Shown: one piece after another, positions 23,721 through 31,169 of the stretch
How the letters are laid out: the number at the start of each line of letters is the position of its first letter
Numbering within the stretch: position 1 is the stretch's first letter
IMG/VR virus record: IMGVR_UViG_3300046808_000331
Location: 1 to 37,120 of that record
DNA length: 37,120 nt
Direction: 5' to 3' (one strand)
Origin: a virus
The notes under the pieces: generated by a model
Database searches by the model: none
Told to the model about the DNA's origin: nothing
The model's input: only the letters and a program-made list of their open reading frames with translations
Translations under genes and position numbers: made by a program

Positions 23721-24082
23721 TTGTCGGCCTCATTGTTACCACCCCATACAAATACCATTTTATTAGCATTTGTGTTATCACGGGTTTGTCCTGAGAGTCG
23801 AGCCGCTTCGTCCTCATTTGCTATTAGTTTCATTAACGCCACTTGCAACGTAGGGTTATCGGACTTATACCATTTTTTTCTCATGTTCGATTTCATGGAC
23901 ACGCGGTTTTTTTCGAGCGCGCTTTTAATATTGTCCATTTCGTCACTACCAATAGGGAAAAAATCGTAAAACGTTTGTTTCCTGAGCGGTAACAACGCTA
24001 CAATATCCTCAATAAATATGAGGGCGTGTTTCTCTATTATTTCCAATGTTTGGGCATATACTTTTTTCTTGTCGTACGCCAT
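23717..24082 (-). CDS. terS: Terminase small subunit
   Basis: 121 residues. An N-terminal helix-turn-helix-like region (KHALIFIEDIVALLPLRKQT) leads to TFYDFFPIGSDEMDNIKSAL and a basic helical stretch (SMKSNMRKKWYKSD), then NEDEAARLSGQ. Small helical protein directly upstream of TerL with an ATGA overlap; the YDFFPIGSDEMD pattern is one I associate with small terminases of Bacteroidetes phages. It binds DNA and presents it to TerL. Confidence 0.83.
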   Translation of the reverse strand: MAYDKKKVYAQTLEIIEKHALIFIEDIVALLPLRKQTFYDFFPIGSDEMDNIKSALEKNRVSMKSNMRKKWYKSDNPTLQVALMKLIANEDEAARLSGQTRDNTNANKMVFVWGGNNEADK

Positions 24083-24083
24083 T

Positions 24084-24614
24084 TTATTTATTCCCCAATA
24101 ATACCCATACGGCTTGTTCCGGCGTGCTTGCTATCTCAGCCAATTGGCTTTTTACGCGTGCGTAATCGTCCGCCGTATATTCTAGCGTTATTGTGTTTGT
24201 TTGCTTGTCTTGGTCCGCCTCTATTTGCGGGCCGTTTTCCTCTGTATTAACGGGTAAATCTAACCCCCACGCTTCTAACTGTATTTCGTCCCACTCGTTT
24301 GCTAATTGCTCATGGTCCCATTCCCCGTAACTTACGTTGTCTTTTACTAAAAACTCGGCGCATTGCTCGGGGGTCCAATCGTCCGCCAATATCACGGGTA
24401 ATTCAGTAAACCCCAATTCCTTTGCGGCCTTTAACCTCATGTTACCACCTAATACCATAAACGTACCGTCATGGTCACTAATGACAATGAGAGGGCGTTT
24501 GTTTAGCATATCCGGGAACGCTTGTAAACTTGTTTTTAGTTTGGCGTATTTGTCCCGTGAAATCGTGCGCGGGTTCCGTGGGTTTGGTTTAATCTTTTTA
24601 ATTGGAACCGTCAT
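24084..24614 (-). CDS. ParB/Srx-type nuclease-like domain protein
   Basis: 176 residues from ATG 24612-24614, in ATGA overlap with the upstream gene; this rules out the longer in-frame start at 24677. KKIKPNPRNPRTISRDKYAK followed by VLGGNMRLKAAKELGFTELP is the ParB-like signature with the GGNxRxxAxxxLG core. In phages this domain is found in adapters of methylases, nucleases and NTPases that bind DNA. It precedes TerS by one base, so it may act in packaging or DNA modification. Without a helix-turn-helix it is unlikely to be a partition protein. Confidence 0.82.
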   Translation of the reverse strand: MTVPIKKIKPNPRNPRTISRDKYAKLKTSLQAFPDMLNKRPLIVISDHDGTFMVLGGNMRLKAAKELGFTELPVILADDWTPEQCAEFLVKDNVSYGEWDHEQLANEWDEIQLEAWGLDLPVNTEENGPQIEADQDKQTNTITLEYTADDYARVKSQLAEIASTPEQAVWVLLGNK

Positions 24615-25087
24615 TGCCTTGCGCCCCAAATACCTAGTAACGTACCTAGTGCAAACGCTACGGGTCCCCATGTCCACGCGCTGTTATTCTCAGTGGGTAC
24701 GGGAACCGTAATTGTTTGTACTGAGTCGGGGCGGGGCCTGAATACCAAACTAAAATTGGCTTTGCCCTTATTATACGCAAATGCCATATTTACGGTGTCC
24801 TTTGTGGTTGTTATCACGCTATCCGCCTGAGCAATAAACGACGTGTCCCCGCATGGAATATTTACGGGGCGTTCAATGAAATACGTTGTGTCTTTATGTT
24901 TAACCATTACCGATTTTACGCGCACGGTGTCCCGTACGGTAACGGGGCGTTCAATTACGGCCGTAACTGTGTCCCGTGTATGTTTCGTGCCCTGTGGGGC
25001 ATTACAACCGCGTCCAAGGTGAACGCCTAACAATAGACACAAACCCCCAACCATTATGAGCGTAATGCCATAGATATTTAGCCTCAT
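24611..25087 (-). CDS. Membrane-anchored, repeat-rich protein (spanin-like)
   Basis: 158 residues. A hydrophobic N-terminal helix (ITLIMVGGLCLLLGVHLG, residues 8-25) acts as anchor or signal, then a polar, threonine/valine-rich region with RDTV and KDT repeats, then a second hydrophobic stretch near the C-terminus. This is the outline of inner-membrane spanins of Bacteroidetes phages: short anchor plus extended periplasmic arm. It could carry the last lysis step, away from the endolysin at 29528-30085. The gene is ATGA-linked on both sides. Assignment is by architecture only. Confidence 0.5.
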   Translation of the reverse strand: MRLNIYGITLIMVGGLCLLLGVHLGRGCNAPQGTKHTRDTVTAVIERPVTVRDTVRVKSVMVKHKDTTYFIERPVNIPCGDTSFIAQADSVITTTKDTVNMAFAYNKGKANFSLVFRPRPDSVQTITVPVPTENNSAWTWGPVAFALGTLLGIWGARQ

Positions 25088-25935
25088 TCCACAACCCCGT
25101 TATTAATCCACATATTGCGTACGGCTCCGTCCGCTTGGACAATTGCAAAACCATGGTTACTATTGCTATGGGGCATGTAACCTTGGCGTAACTTGCATAA
25201 ACAACCCGTGGTGTATGTTTTAATGTATTTACCACCCAATCCCCTACCATGTGAGAAACTTGTACGGTGAACGTGCCCCATTACGGTTGTCTCTAATGTT
25301 TTGAGCAATAACGCGCGTGCGGGGTTAACGCCCCCACCTACTTTTACCTCGTGCCCATGAATTATATGGGTGTCCGCAACCCTCATAAATTGCGACGTTT
25401 CCGCAAACTCTATGCCAACGTCCGTTAAATTTAATAACTTTGTCCAATCTACAAGCCCCGCCATTTCCTGAGCGTTTGCCATTAAATACGCTTCTAGTCT
25501 GTCCTCATGGTTGCCCGCTTTGAATATAATACGGGCGCTCGGGAAATCCGCACGTAATCCACGTAAAAACGGTTTCACCATTTCGAGCTCGTCCAAAAAC
25601 TTAGGCATATTTGGGTTTTTGGGGTGTCTTGATATACGGGCTCCGTCTAATATATCCCCATTTAAAATTATGTTTTCTACTTGTTCTGAGCGTGCATATT
25701 GAACCGCCGCAATTACCGCCTGCTTATCATGTATTCCGAAATGAATATCAGATAACACGGCCGTTTTACCCTCTAATTTAATAGGGGGCGCAACCTCGTC
25801 GCGTCCGTCGGGCATATCCGCCAAATAATCAGGAACCGCCGTATATGCCAAACCGTTGCGCCTGTGTAACACGCGCTCGTACTCGTCACGCGTCACCTTG
25901 GGGCGTATAAAATCGTTTATTTGCTTTTTAGCCAT
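25084..25935 (-). CDS. Calcineurin-like metallophosphoesterase
   Basis: 283 residues. The complete metal-binding set is present in order: AVLSDIHFG (D-x-H), ILNGDILDG (GD), FKAGNHEDR (GNHE), IIHGHEV (GH) and TVMGHVHRTSF (GHxH). Such phage enzymes hydrolyse phosphomonoesters or diesters, and some act on RNA or DNA ends. ATGA overlap with the spanin-like gene. I see no second domain besides a short N-terminal extension of about 55 residues. Substrate unknown. Confidence 0.9.
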   Translation of the reverse strand: MAKKQINDFIRPKVTRDEYERVLHRRNGLAYTAVPDYLADMPDGRDEVAPPIKLEGKTAVLSDIHFGIHDKQAVIAAVQYARSEQVENIILNGDILDGARISRHPKNPNMPKFLDELEMVKPFLRGLRADFPSARIIFKAGNHEDRLEAYLMANAQEMAGLVDWTKLLNLTDVGIEFAETSQFMRVADTHIIHGHEVKVGGGVNPARALLLKTLETTVMGHVHRTSFSHGRGLGGKYIKTYTTGCLCKLRQGYMPHSNSNHGFAIVQADGAVRNMWINNGVVE

Positions 25936-26116
25936 TATTTGCTATGCTTTGCAAAATGATTTGTTTGGCGTCGTCCTCTGTTCCATTTATGCCCGTTTCC
26001 GTGTTCCATAAATTGCCATTTTTATCTATAAATTTCCATAACATTACAGGAACGCCATTGTCATTTATTGCCTCGGTTTGTTTTTCTATTGTCAATATCA
26101 CGAACCTACCCTCCAT
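25928..26116 (-). CDS. Hypothetical small protein, 62 residues
   Basis: From ATG 26114-26116 with [20 protein letters not shown]; this start is chosen over a longer frame to 26179 because the extra segment would overlap the fibre gene heavily. Beta-rich, mildly acidic, ending [12 protein letters not shown]. It overlaps the fibre gene by 19 bases and the phosphoesterase start by 8. Possibly a fibre accessory or chaperone; nothing in the sequence proves it. Confidence 0.6.
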   Translation of the reverse strand: MEGRFVILTIEKQTEAINDNGVPVMLWKFIDKNGNLWNTETGINGTEDDAKQIILQSIANNG

Positions 26117-27096
26117 CCTATCAATTGTGAACCGGTCATAACGACCACTGCATTTGAGTCCTCTGTTTCTTGCGCCCATCTAAATGCAATGCTCCCCGCC
26201 CCGCCAAATCTACCCGTTCCATAAATTACCATTGCCTGCCTTTCGCTTGTGCTCCACAAACTATAATTTACGCGGAACCCTTGCGCGTCAACGGTTACGG
26301 GTTGCGTCCATGATGCGCCCCACGAACCATTACCGCCTGCGGACATTTCCACTTTCAAACCTTGTAACCCCGCATTTGATTTTCTAACTATAAGCCACAA
26401 TTCCCAACGATATATGCCAATTGTTGTGGGGGTAAAAAATAAATGGTTATCAGGTTGCACCGTTGCACTATTATTTACGGTTTCGTCCGCTGTTTTTGTT
26501 ACAACAAAATCAGGTGAACCCGTGCCACCACTTGCAGAAATTGTCGTGCCCGTTAATGACAAACCACTACCAATTGTTATTTCCTCAATATCACCCGCGC
26601 CCGCCGACGCACGCCCCAATAAACGTGACGTGTTCGTAACGTTTTGTATTTTTGCGTACGTAACCGCATCATTGTCAATTGTCCACGTGGCGCCCGTTCC
26701 ACTTACCGTTATGTCTCCCTTGTCTCCGTCGGACACGCCCCCGCCGCTTGTCGCCAAAGTGGTGCCCGTCATGGTTAACCCCGTGCCTAATGTTATTTCT
26801 TGCACGTCACCCGCGCCACCGTCACCGCGGCCCAACAATTTAGAGCCCGTACTAACGTTTTGCATTTTTGCGTACGTAATTGCATCATTGTCAATTGTCC
26901 ATGTATTCCCCGACGAACTTACGGTTATGTCCCCCTTGTCTCCATCCGCCAAACCGCCCGTAATTTTAATACCCCCCGCCGTTGACCCGTCGCCAATGTA
27001 CAACTCTTTTGTGTCCGTTGTAAATATTGGTTCACCCTCGGCGGGCGTTATTGCGGTGCGTCCTGCATTTGTTCCGCGTCTTAGTTTTAATGCCAT
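26098..27096 (-). CDS. Tail fibre with Mtd-like N-terminus and duplicated shaft
   Basis: 332 residues. The N-terminus [12 protein letters not shown] then [17 protein letters not shown] fits the Mtd N-terminal / hyaluronidase-type fibre start (RRGT ... GE ... DT ... IGDGS). Residues 51-122 and 123-189 are two tandem copies of a 72-residue shaft unit starting [10 protein letters not shown] and including TWTIDNDA(I/V)TYAK(M/I)QNV. The C-terminal 140 residues are beta-rich with WRWAQ-type aromatics ([20 protein letters not shown]) and could be the binding tip. A fibre with repeated shaft and distinct head is expected to bind a host surface glycan or protein. Confidence 0.82.
   Translation of the reverse strand: MALKLRRGTNAGRTAITPAEGEPIFTTDTKELYIGDGSTAGGIKITGGLADGDKGDITVSSSGNTWTIDNDAITYAKMQNVSTGSKLLGRGDGGAGDVQEITLGTGLTMTGTTLATSGGGVSDGDKGDITVSGTGATWTIDNDAVTYAKIQNVTNTSRLLGRASAGAGDIEEITIGSGLSLTGTTISASGGTGSPDFVVTKTADETVNNSATVQPDNHLFFTPTTIGIYRWELWLIVRKSNAGLQGLKVEMSAGGNGSWGASWTQPVTVDAQGFRVNYSLWSTSERQAMVIYGTGRFGGAGSIAFRWAQETEDSNAVVVMTGSQLIGWRVGS
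26524..26946 (-). repeat. Tandem 216-base repeat in the fibre shaft
   Basis: Two copies of the 72-codon unit (26731-26946 and about 26524-26730). Conservation is visible at DNA level: both hold TTTTTGCGTACGTAA, GCATCATTGTCAATTGTCCA and TTACSGTTATGTCYCCCTTG on the plus strand, so duplication is fairly recent or kept alike by selection. Confidence 0.8.
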
Positions 27097-27097
27097 A

Positions 27098-27358
27098 TTA
27101 AATTGCTCCCATATCTAAATTGTAATTTGCGGGTTCGCCAAATGTTCCGAAATCGTATAACGTGCCCATATCAATGTCCCCGCTACTTACTGAAATCCAA
27201 AACAAATTACCGCTACCGTCCGTGCTTAAAACCTGACCATTGGACCCGCCCGTAATTTTTAGGCGGGTCGTGGTCGTGTTTATATCGTTCGTGTTATCTA
27301 CGGTTTTACTGCTTATGGTGTCGGGCAATTGGCCGTTTTTTAATTTCGTTATTGGCAT
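27098..27358 (-). CDS. Short fibre/shaft accessory protein, 86 residues
   Basis: Starts [20 protein letters not shown]; its middle ([18 protein letters not shown]) is a common collagen- and fibre-type module with a glycine turn and a short loop. It precedes the Mtd-like fibre by one base. Probably a fibre segment or a partner that joins neighbouring fibre proteins, as judged by composition and place. Confidence 0.62.
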   Translation of the reverse strand: MPITKLKNGQLPDTISSKTVDNTNDINTTTTRLKITGGSNGQVLSTDGSGNLFWISVSSGDIDMGTLYDFGTFGEPANYNLDMGAI

Positions 27359-27376
27359 TACTATTGCTCACTCATG

Positions 27377-28201
27377 TTACTTCATATAGTCCACTATCAA
27401 TACGTCACCACTTACGGGAGCGGTTGTCATTGTAATCGTGTTTGTACTTATCGTGTAATCATTACCCGCGCCGCTCTTTTGTCGTACGCCGTTTAAATAT
27501 AGTTTAACCGTTCCGCTTGTTGGCGTGTTTGCAAGTGTAAACGTCGTATTTGAGCCGTTAATTGTTCCACTTGGGGTTTCCTCAGTAACAAAGTTACCCG
27601 GGGACAATGTACCCGCCAAATCTTGCACGTAAGTAACCGCCGTGCTTCCTAATGTTCCGCCCGTATTTGACGTGCAATAAAATCGTTTGTCGCCGTATAA
27701 CGTGCCCGCGTCCACATAAACAAGCGTTCCCGTTAACTCGTCCCATGCGTCTGAGTCTGTGGCGCGTGTTAACGCCGACGACGCACCGTTAAAAACGTAA
27801 ATACCGTTGCTCGCGGCCGCGCTCTGTTGCCATACTAACAAACGTTCACCACTTGAAAGCGTGTGACCGTCAAAAACTGCGGTTCCGGGGTTGCTTAAAT
27901 TAATATCACCCGTTGTTGCGGCGTGTACGTTACGGTATTTGTACGCACTCGGTAAAGCCGCTATTAAACCGTCTACGTACGATTTGTTTGTGGCGTCACC
28001 GTTGGCCGTTGGGGTTGCAATGTTTACCCCTTTGTTATTTCCAAAATCCAAATTTCCCGTTAACGTTACGGTTCCGTCTTTTTTCACGAAATTGGCGCCG
28101 TCCGCTAATTTAGACGTATCAATGGCGGCCCCCGCCGCTACCTTTGCATTGGTTATCGCACCGTCCCGTATTTGGCGCCCTGCTATTGTTGTTTCAGCCA
28201 T
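27377..28201 (-). CDS. Tail fibre protein with C-terminal cap module
   Basis: 274 residues. N-terminus MAETTIAGRQIRDGAITNAK then VKKDGTVTLTGNLDFGNNKG, a typical start of phage fibre shafts. The last ~70 residues (TPSGTINGSNTTFTLANTPT then LYLNGVRQKSG, ending VSGDVLIVDYMK) form a module also found at the C-terminus of the next protein (28206-28574). Fibres of this kind bind host surface structures. Gene order 28201 to 26098 looks like a cassette of fibres with shared modules. Confidence 0.8.
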   Translation of the reverse strand: MAETTIAGRQIRDGAITNAKVAAGAAIDTSKLADGANFVKKDGTVTLTGNLDFGNNKGVNIATPTANGDATNKSYVDGLIAALPSAYKYRNVHAATTGDINLSNPGTAVFDGHTLSSGERLLVWQQSAAASNGIYVFNGASSALTRATDSDAWDELTGTLVYVDAGTLYGDKRFYCTSNTGGTLGSTAVTYVQDLAGTLSPGNFVTEETPSGTINGSNTTFTLANTPTSGTVKLYLNGVRQKSGAGNDYTISTNTITMTTAPVSGDVLIVDYMK

Positions 28202-28205
28202 TTTT

Positions 28206-28574
28206 TTATCCTATTTTGTAGTTAATCCGCACATAATCACCCACGACGGGGCTCACGTTCAAAATAATTGTATTTGTCCCCGTGGTTATGTAATCCACGC
28301 CATTAATGATATTAACGCCATTGATAAATACGGAAACGCTCGCGGGTTCAAATTGTTGGGCGGTCGTGTACGTTGCGTTGGAACCGTTTACGGCTCCGTT
28401 TGGGGTTTCCCCAATAATAAACGCCCCCGCACTTGTTGACAATGCCCCGTTAAATTCAATTACAACGTTTTGGGGCCGCGTAAATACCGATATTTCCCCC
28501 GTTAAATCGTTTATACTGAGCGTAACGGCTTGGGGGTATGTATTTACACTAACGTTATCATTTGAGACGCTCAT
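28206..28574 (-). CDS. Fibre/adhesion protein sharing the NGSN module
   Basis: 122 residues. After an N-terminal beta region (QAVTLSINDLTGEISVFTRP) comes TPNGAVNGSNATYTTAQQ, then VFINGVNIINGVDYITTG and VVGDYVRINYKIG. This repeats the C-terminal module of the 274-residue fibre. The gene is ATGA-linked to the upstream baseplate-like gene. It could be an extra fibre tip or a capping protein. Confidence 0.7.
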   Translation of the reverse strand: MSVSNDNVSVNTYPQAVTLSINDLTGEISVFTRPQNVVIEFNGALSTSAGAFIIGETPNGAVNGSNATYTTAQQFEPASVSVFINGVNIINGVDYITTGTNTIILNVSPVVGDYVRINYKIG

Positions 28575-28912
28575 GCGGTCACCGTGTCCCTTATTTCTAC
28601 GTCACCACCTAACCAATATTTAACGTCCCCGCCTGCCCATGCTATTTTAACGTCGTAACTTAGGTTTTTTTGTGGGGTCAAATTAGCGGAACCGGCCGCG
28701 GGGACACTTAACATAAATTCGCCACCCGTTGCGGGGCTTTGTACTGAGCAAACGAACGTAAAAACGGTTGCGTTGGTGCTTTTGCTCTTTGCCTCTGCGG
28801 TAATGGTTGCCCCTGTTAAACTTATTGGGGCGCCCGCGTTATTTTTCAATGAAACAAGCGTGTTATATGTTTCACCCTTGTAAATAACAATATTAAATTT
28901 ATCGCGTTTCAT
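28571..28912 (-). CDS. Baseplate-like upper protein, 113 residues
   Basis: From ATG 28910-28912 (MKRDKFNIVIYKGETYNTLV), because the longer frame to 28978 would overlap the membrane protein. KxGETYN ... ISLTGATITAEAKSK is the pattern of Ig-like, beta-rich baseplate upper or fibre-anchoring proteins, where a short 'D-L-T-G-A-T' strand ends the first sheet. Ends GDVKYWLGGDVEIRDTVTA. Its place at the head of the fibre cassette suggests it links fibres to the tail tip. Confidence 0.6.
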   Translation of the reverse strand: MKRDKFNIVIYKGETYNTLVSLKNNAGAPISLTGATITAEAKSKSTNATVFTFVCSVQSPATGGEFMLSVPAAGSANLTPQKNLSYDVKIAWAGGDVKYWLGGDVEIRDTVTA

Positions 28913-28913
28913 A

Positions 28914-29108
28914 TTATGGGTTTTCCGCAAATAGTTTAGAAACAAACGCGCCCAACGTTGCGCATGATAACAAGCCAATGGCTAACGGAATATTTTCCCG
29001 TAAATACGCAAAACCTGAGCCCGCAATTCCCAATGCGGACAATGCGCCCGCAATGCGCCGTATTTTTCGGGGCGTCGGTTCGTTCCAATATTTTAGGCCA
29101 AATTTCAT
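28914..29108 (-). CDS. Small membrane protein, 64 residues
   Basis: Starts MKFGLKYWNEPTPRKIRRIA. Two hydrophobic helices, around residues 20-35 and 40-58 (IPLAIGLLSCATLGAFVSKL), flanked by lysine and arginine. ATGA overlap with the coiled-coil membrane protein upstream. The pair (28914 and 29105) may be a second holin/antiholin set or an immunity-type membrane couple. No family recognised. Confidence 0.6.
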   Translation of the reverse strand: MKFGLKYWNEPTPRKIRRIAGALSALGIAGSGFAYLRENIPLAIGLLSCATLGAFVSKLFAENP

Positions 29109-29401
29109 TGGTCTTTTTGCGCAATAATTGTAAATATTTGGTCCAAGCGCTCATTTAATTTATTAAACGAACGCCTCATATATTCGCTATTTTCGCGTTC
29201 TTGTTTTTCGAGCGTTATTACCCTTGTTTCTAACTGAGCCGAATTAAATACGTTATCGGCGGTTAACTTGATGATTTGAGCAATGTGGTGGGCTTGTTCA
29301 ATGCGCTCTTTTTTGAAATAACGCAATAAAAAAAATATAATCGTGCCCGCGGAAACCATAGCGGCCAACACATTACGTAATAATTCTATTTGTGTGTCCA
29401 T
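29105..29401 (-). CDS. Membrane-anchored coiled-coil protein, 98 residues
   Basis: From ATG 29399-29401 (MDTQIELLRNVLAAMVSAGT). A single hydrophobic helix (about 8-28) is followed by a charged coiled-coil region (LETRVITLEKQERENSEYMR). The start is fixed by the terminator hairpin just upstream (29422-29451); an in-frame start at 29503 would run through it. The outline matches phage lysis regulators or superinfection-type proteins. With the ATGA-linked neighbour it may work in the lysis module. Confidence 0.62.
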   Translation of the reverse strand: MDTQIELLRNVLAAMVSAGTIIFFLLRYFKKERIEQAHHIAQIIKLTADNVFNSAQLETRVITLEKQERENSEYMRRSFNKLNERLDQIFTIIAQKDQ

Positions 29402-29421
29402 GTTTAAAGCATATATTAAAA

Positions 29422-29451
29422 CGGGGTTATTCATAAACACAAATAACCCCG
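29422..29451 (-). terminator. Strong intrinsic terminator after the lysis genes
   Basis: Perfect 10-base-pair stem CGGGGTTATT / AATAACCCCG with ten-base loop; on the minus strand it is followed by TTTTAATAT. It lies 21 bases upstream of the ATG at 29401 and ends transcription coming from the endolysin gene. Confidence 0.75.
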
Positions 29452-29472
29452 CTTGTTTGGAGCATAGCAAAG

Positions 29473-29489
29473 AAACCCGCAATGGGTTT
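29473..29489 (-). terminator. Second hairpin after the endolysin gene
   Basis: Stem AAACCC / GGGTTT with a five-base loop; minus-strand tail CTTTGC. Probably a first, weaker terminator or 3' stabiliser 39 bases after the endolysin stop, backed by the stronger hairpin at 29422-29451. Confidence 0.5.
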
Positions 29490-29527
29490 ACGGGAAAATA
29501 CAAATTTACTCTAATGCAAAAAAACGG

Positions 29528-30085
29528 TTATTCGTATATGGTGAAATCAGTTATACGGAAATAATTGTACGGGCTTATGGTCCGCGTCCGTCTATACACT
29601 CCGTCCCCGTCGTTTTGTGACCCTCTGAGCCCCGACGACGTGTTGCCCTCTATTGTTACCCCGCTTTTGCCGTTCCATTTCTCTACGAACCCCACATGCC
29701 CAAATATCGTATTTCCACGGCGCCATACCACAATGGAACCGGGGGGAATTTCCAAACCTCGCGTTAAAACCTCTGTGGCTTTAATGCTGTTTGGCCTCAC
29801 ATACGAACGCGCCAACGCGCCCCGCACTTTTAATGATTTGACCCCCGCAGAGTCTAGGCAAAACGCCACAAACGCGGCGCACCATTGGTTCCCGGGTTTG
29901 CTCTTTGCCGTTAACAAAAAACGGTTAACCCAATAACCGCGGTTTGTCCCCCAATCCTCTTTTACGCCAATGAAACCACGCGCAATACTGAGCGTGTTAA
30001 GCCGCTCCAAAGCAAAGAGCCGCGGTAATGATATTAGCGGAAACAAAAATAGCGTATGCAATAGGATTTTTTGCCAAAATTTCAC
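29528..30085 (-). CDS. CHAP-domain endolysin with signal peptide
   Basis: 185 residues. An N-terminal signal (residues 1 to about 26: KFWQKILLHTLFLFPLIS then LPRLFALE) directs export or membrane tethering. The CHAP domain has NQWCAAFVAFCLDSAGV (catalytic C), PGSIVVWRR and GHVGFVEKWNG (catalytic H), as in amidase/endopeptidase CHAP endolysins, which cut peptidoglycan crosslinks. The start is a GTG at 30083-30085 preceded by GGAGG at 30095-30099; both lie inside the holin gene, giving an 89-base overlap. A secreted endolysin needs the holin to depolarise the membrane. Confidence 0.88.
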   Translation of the reverse strand: MKFWQKILLHTLFLFPLISLPRLFALERLNTLSIARGFIGVKEDWGTNRGYWVNRFLLTAKSKPGNQWCAAFVAFCLDSAGVKSLKVRGALARSYVRPNSIKATEVLTRGLEIPPGSIVVWRRGNTIFGHVGFVEKWNGKSGVTIEGNTSSGLRGSQNDGDGVYRRTRTISPYNYFRITDFTIYE

Positions 30086-30260
30086 GCGTGTTAACCTCCG
30101 ATATTAGAAATGTATCTACAAACCATGCCCCCGTTACGGCCAACGCATATTTGGCCAAACCAACGGCAAACGTACTAAACATTCCGTCACCTTGGAACGT
30201 CACGTAAACCGCCACAAATGCCCCAACAAACAACGGAACAAACGTTTTTACTGCTTGCAT
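29997..30260 (-). CDS. Holin-like membrane protein, 87 residues
   Basis: Three hydrophobic segments: FVPLFVGAFVAVYVTF (7-22), FAVGLAKYALAVTGAWFV (around 30-48) and IAYAIFVSANIITAALCF (67-84), with short polar turns and a lysine near each. The ATG at 30258-30260 is preceded by AGGAGATTTGCAGTT. It lies directly before and overlaps the endolysin gene. Size and topology fit a three-helix holin that times lysis by opening the membrane. Confidence 0.72.
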   Translation of the reverse strand: MQAVKTFVPLFVGAFVAVYVTFQGDGMFSTFAVGLAKYALAVTGAWFVDTFLISEVNTREILAKNPIAYAIFVSANIITAALCFGAA

Positions 30261-30273
30261 AACTGCAAATCTC

Positions 30274-30930
30274 CTATAATAATTCTATTGTGAATTTATA
30301 TATATCGGGTCCCAATATTGGTTCCCCAATTACCTCAAAATCTAATGTACTCAGCCCGTCACGCGTGTTATCGGTTCCGCGTGTTAACCTCTCATAATTT
30401 GCCGTGGCTAATTCTATATCAATTGCGCGCTCATGTTGCAAACTACGGAACACACCACCCTCACGGCGCACCGTGTTTAACCCGCTTTTTTGGCACCGCC
30501 GTAACATGTCGTCGTCCTCTGAGCCCCAACCCCAATAACCGTTGGAATATCCGTTAACGTCCTCAAAATCTTTTGCATTGAATAACGTCACCCCGCCAAA
30601 ATAAGACTCATAGGGTACGCCCCCGGGAAATTGCGACGCGTCCGTAACCAAATGCGTTGGGGCCTCGCAATATGAGTAATTGGCCGTTATTGGTAACATA
30701 TCTACGTCATGGAACGCAAACCAACGCACGCGGGCCGTGTCAAATTCCTGTGCAATCTTATACCCCGCATTTAACAAGGCCCCGCGGTTAAACGGGCGCC
30801 ACCCGCCCCCTTGTTCAATTACGTATATTCTGTGGTAAATATTACACATGTCCAAATACGCCGTAACGTATGGAACAAATATTGCCAAATGTTCCGCGCG
30901 GTCTCTGTATGGTATAATCACGTTTAACAT
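30274..30930 (-). CDS. Beta-1,4-galactosyltransferase-like (GT7) enzyme
   Basis: 218 residues. Three signature segments of the GT7/B4GALT family appear in order: WFAFHDVDMLP (the DVD metal/nucleotide site), YFGGVTLFNAKDFEDVNGYS, and NGYWGWGSEDDDMLRR, the WGWGxEDDD block that binds metal and acceptor. N-terminus MLNVIIPYRDRAEHLAIFVP is the Rossmann beginning. No membrane anchor or signal, so it works in the cytosol. GT7 is best known in animals and some bacterial capsule loci; a phage copy next to holin genes is unusual. Substrate could be a virion protein or host glycan; this cannot be read from the sequence. Confidence 0.88.
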   Translation of the reverse strand: MLNVIIPYRDRAEHLAIFVPYVTAYLDMCNIYHRIYVIEQGGGWRPFNRGALLNAGYKIAQEFDTARVRWFAFHDVDMLPITANYSYCEAPTHLVTDASQFPGGVPYESYFGGVTLFNAKDFEDVNGYSNGYWGWGSEDDDMLRRCQKSGLNTVRREGGVFRSLQHERAIDIELATANYERLTRGTDNTRDGLSTLDFEVIGEPILGPDIYKFTIELL

Positions 30931-31169
30931 TACGGTTCCATATTAACTATGTATTCTGCTTTTGTTTGCGCCTCATGTAATGAAACGTCACGGAATTTAT
31001 ATTGTACAATATATTTGCCCATGGCGTCGTAAATTACAAATTTCCAAGCGCTTTGCGCCTGTGTCAAATGACAAACGGCGGGGGCGCCATTATACACAAT
31101 GTTACATGTGAAATGCCCGCCCGTGCCATGCCATGCCATTAACTGTGGCTCTGTGTAACGGTAAATCAT
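30930..31169 (-). CDS. Hypothetical protein, 79 residues
   Basis: Starts MIYRYTEPQLMAWHGTGGHF and is aromatic and beta-rich with TQAQSAWKFVIYDAMGKYIV. ATG at 31167-31169 in a TAATG overlap with the OB-fold gene. No domain recognised; it may assist the single-strand DNA-binding protein it follows. Confidence 0.62.
   Translation of the reverse strand: MIYRYTEPQLMAWHGTGGHFTCNIVYNGAPAVCHLTQAQSAWKFVIYDAMGKYIVQYKFRDVSLHEAQTKAEYIVNMEP

Noticed and set aside
26414-27118. 234-codon plus-strand frame
   Set aside because: Opposite the Mtd-like fibre and its tandem repeat; proline/serine/valine-rich shadow with no start context and no plus-strand promoter.
29405-29503. Longer start (29503) for the coiled-coil membrane protein
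   Set aside because: The frame would cross the strong terminator hairpin at 29422-29451, and the extra residues look like translated intergenic DNA.
29462-29505. Plus-strand GGAGCATAGCAAAG followed by ATG
   Set aside because: It looks like a ribosome site but opens a frame of only about ten codons and lies in the terminator region.
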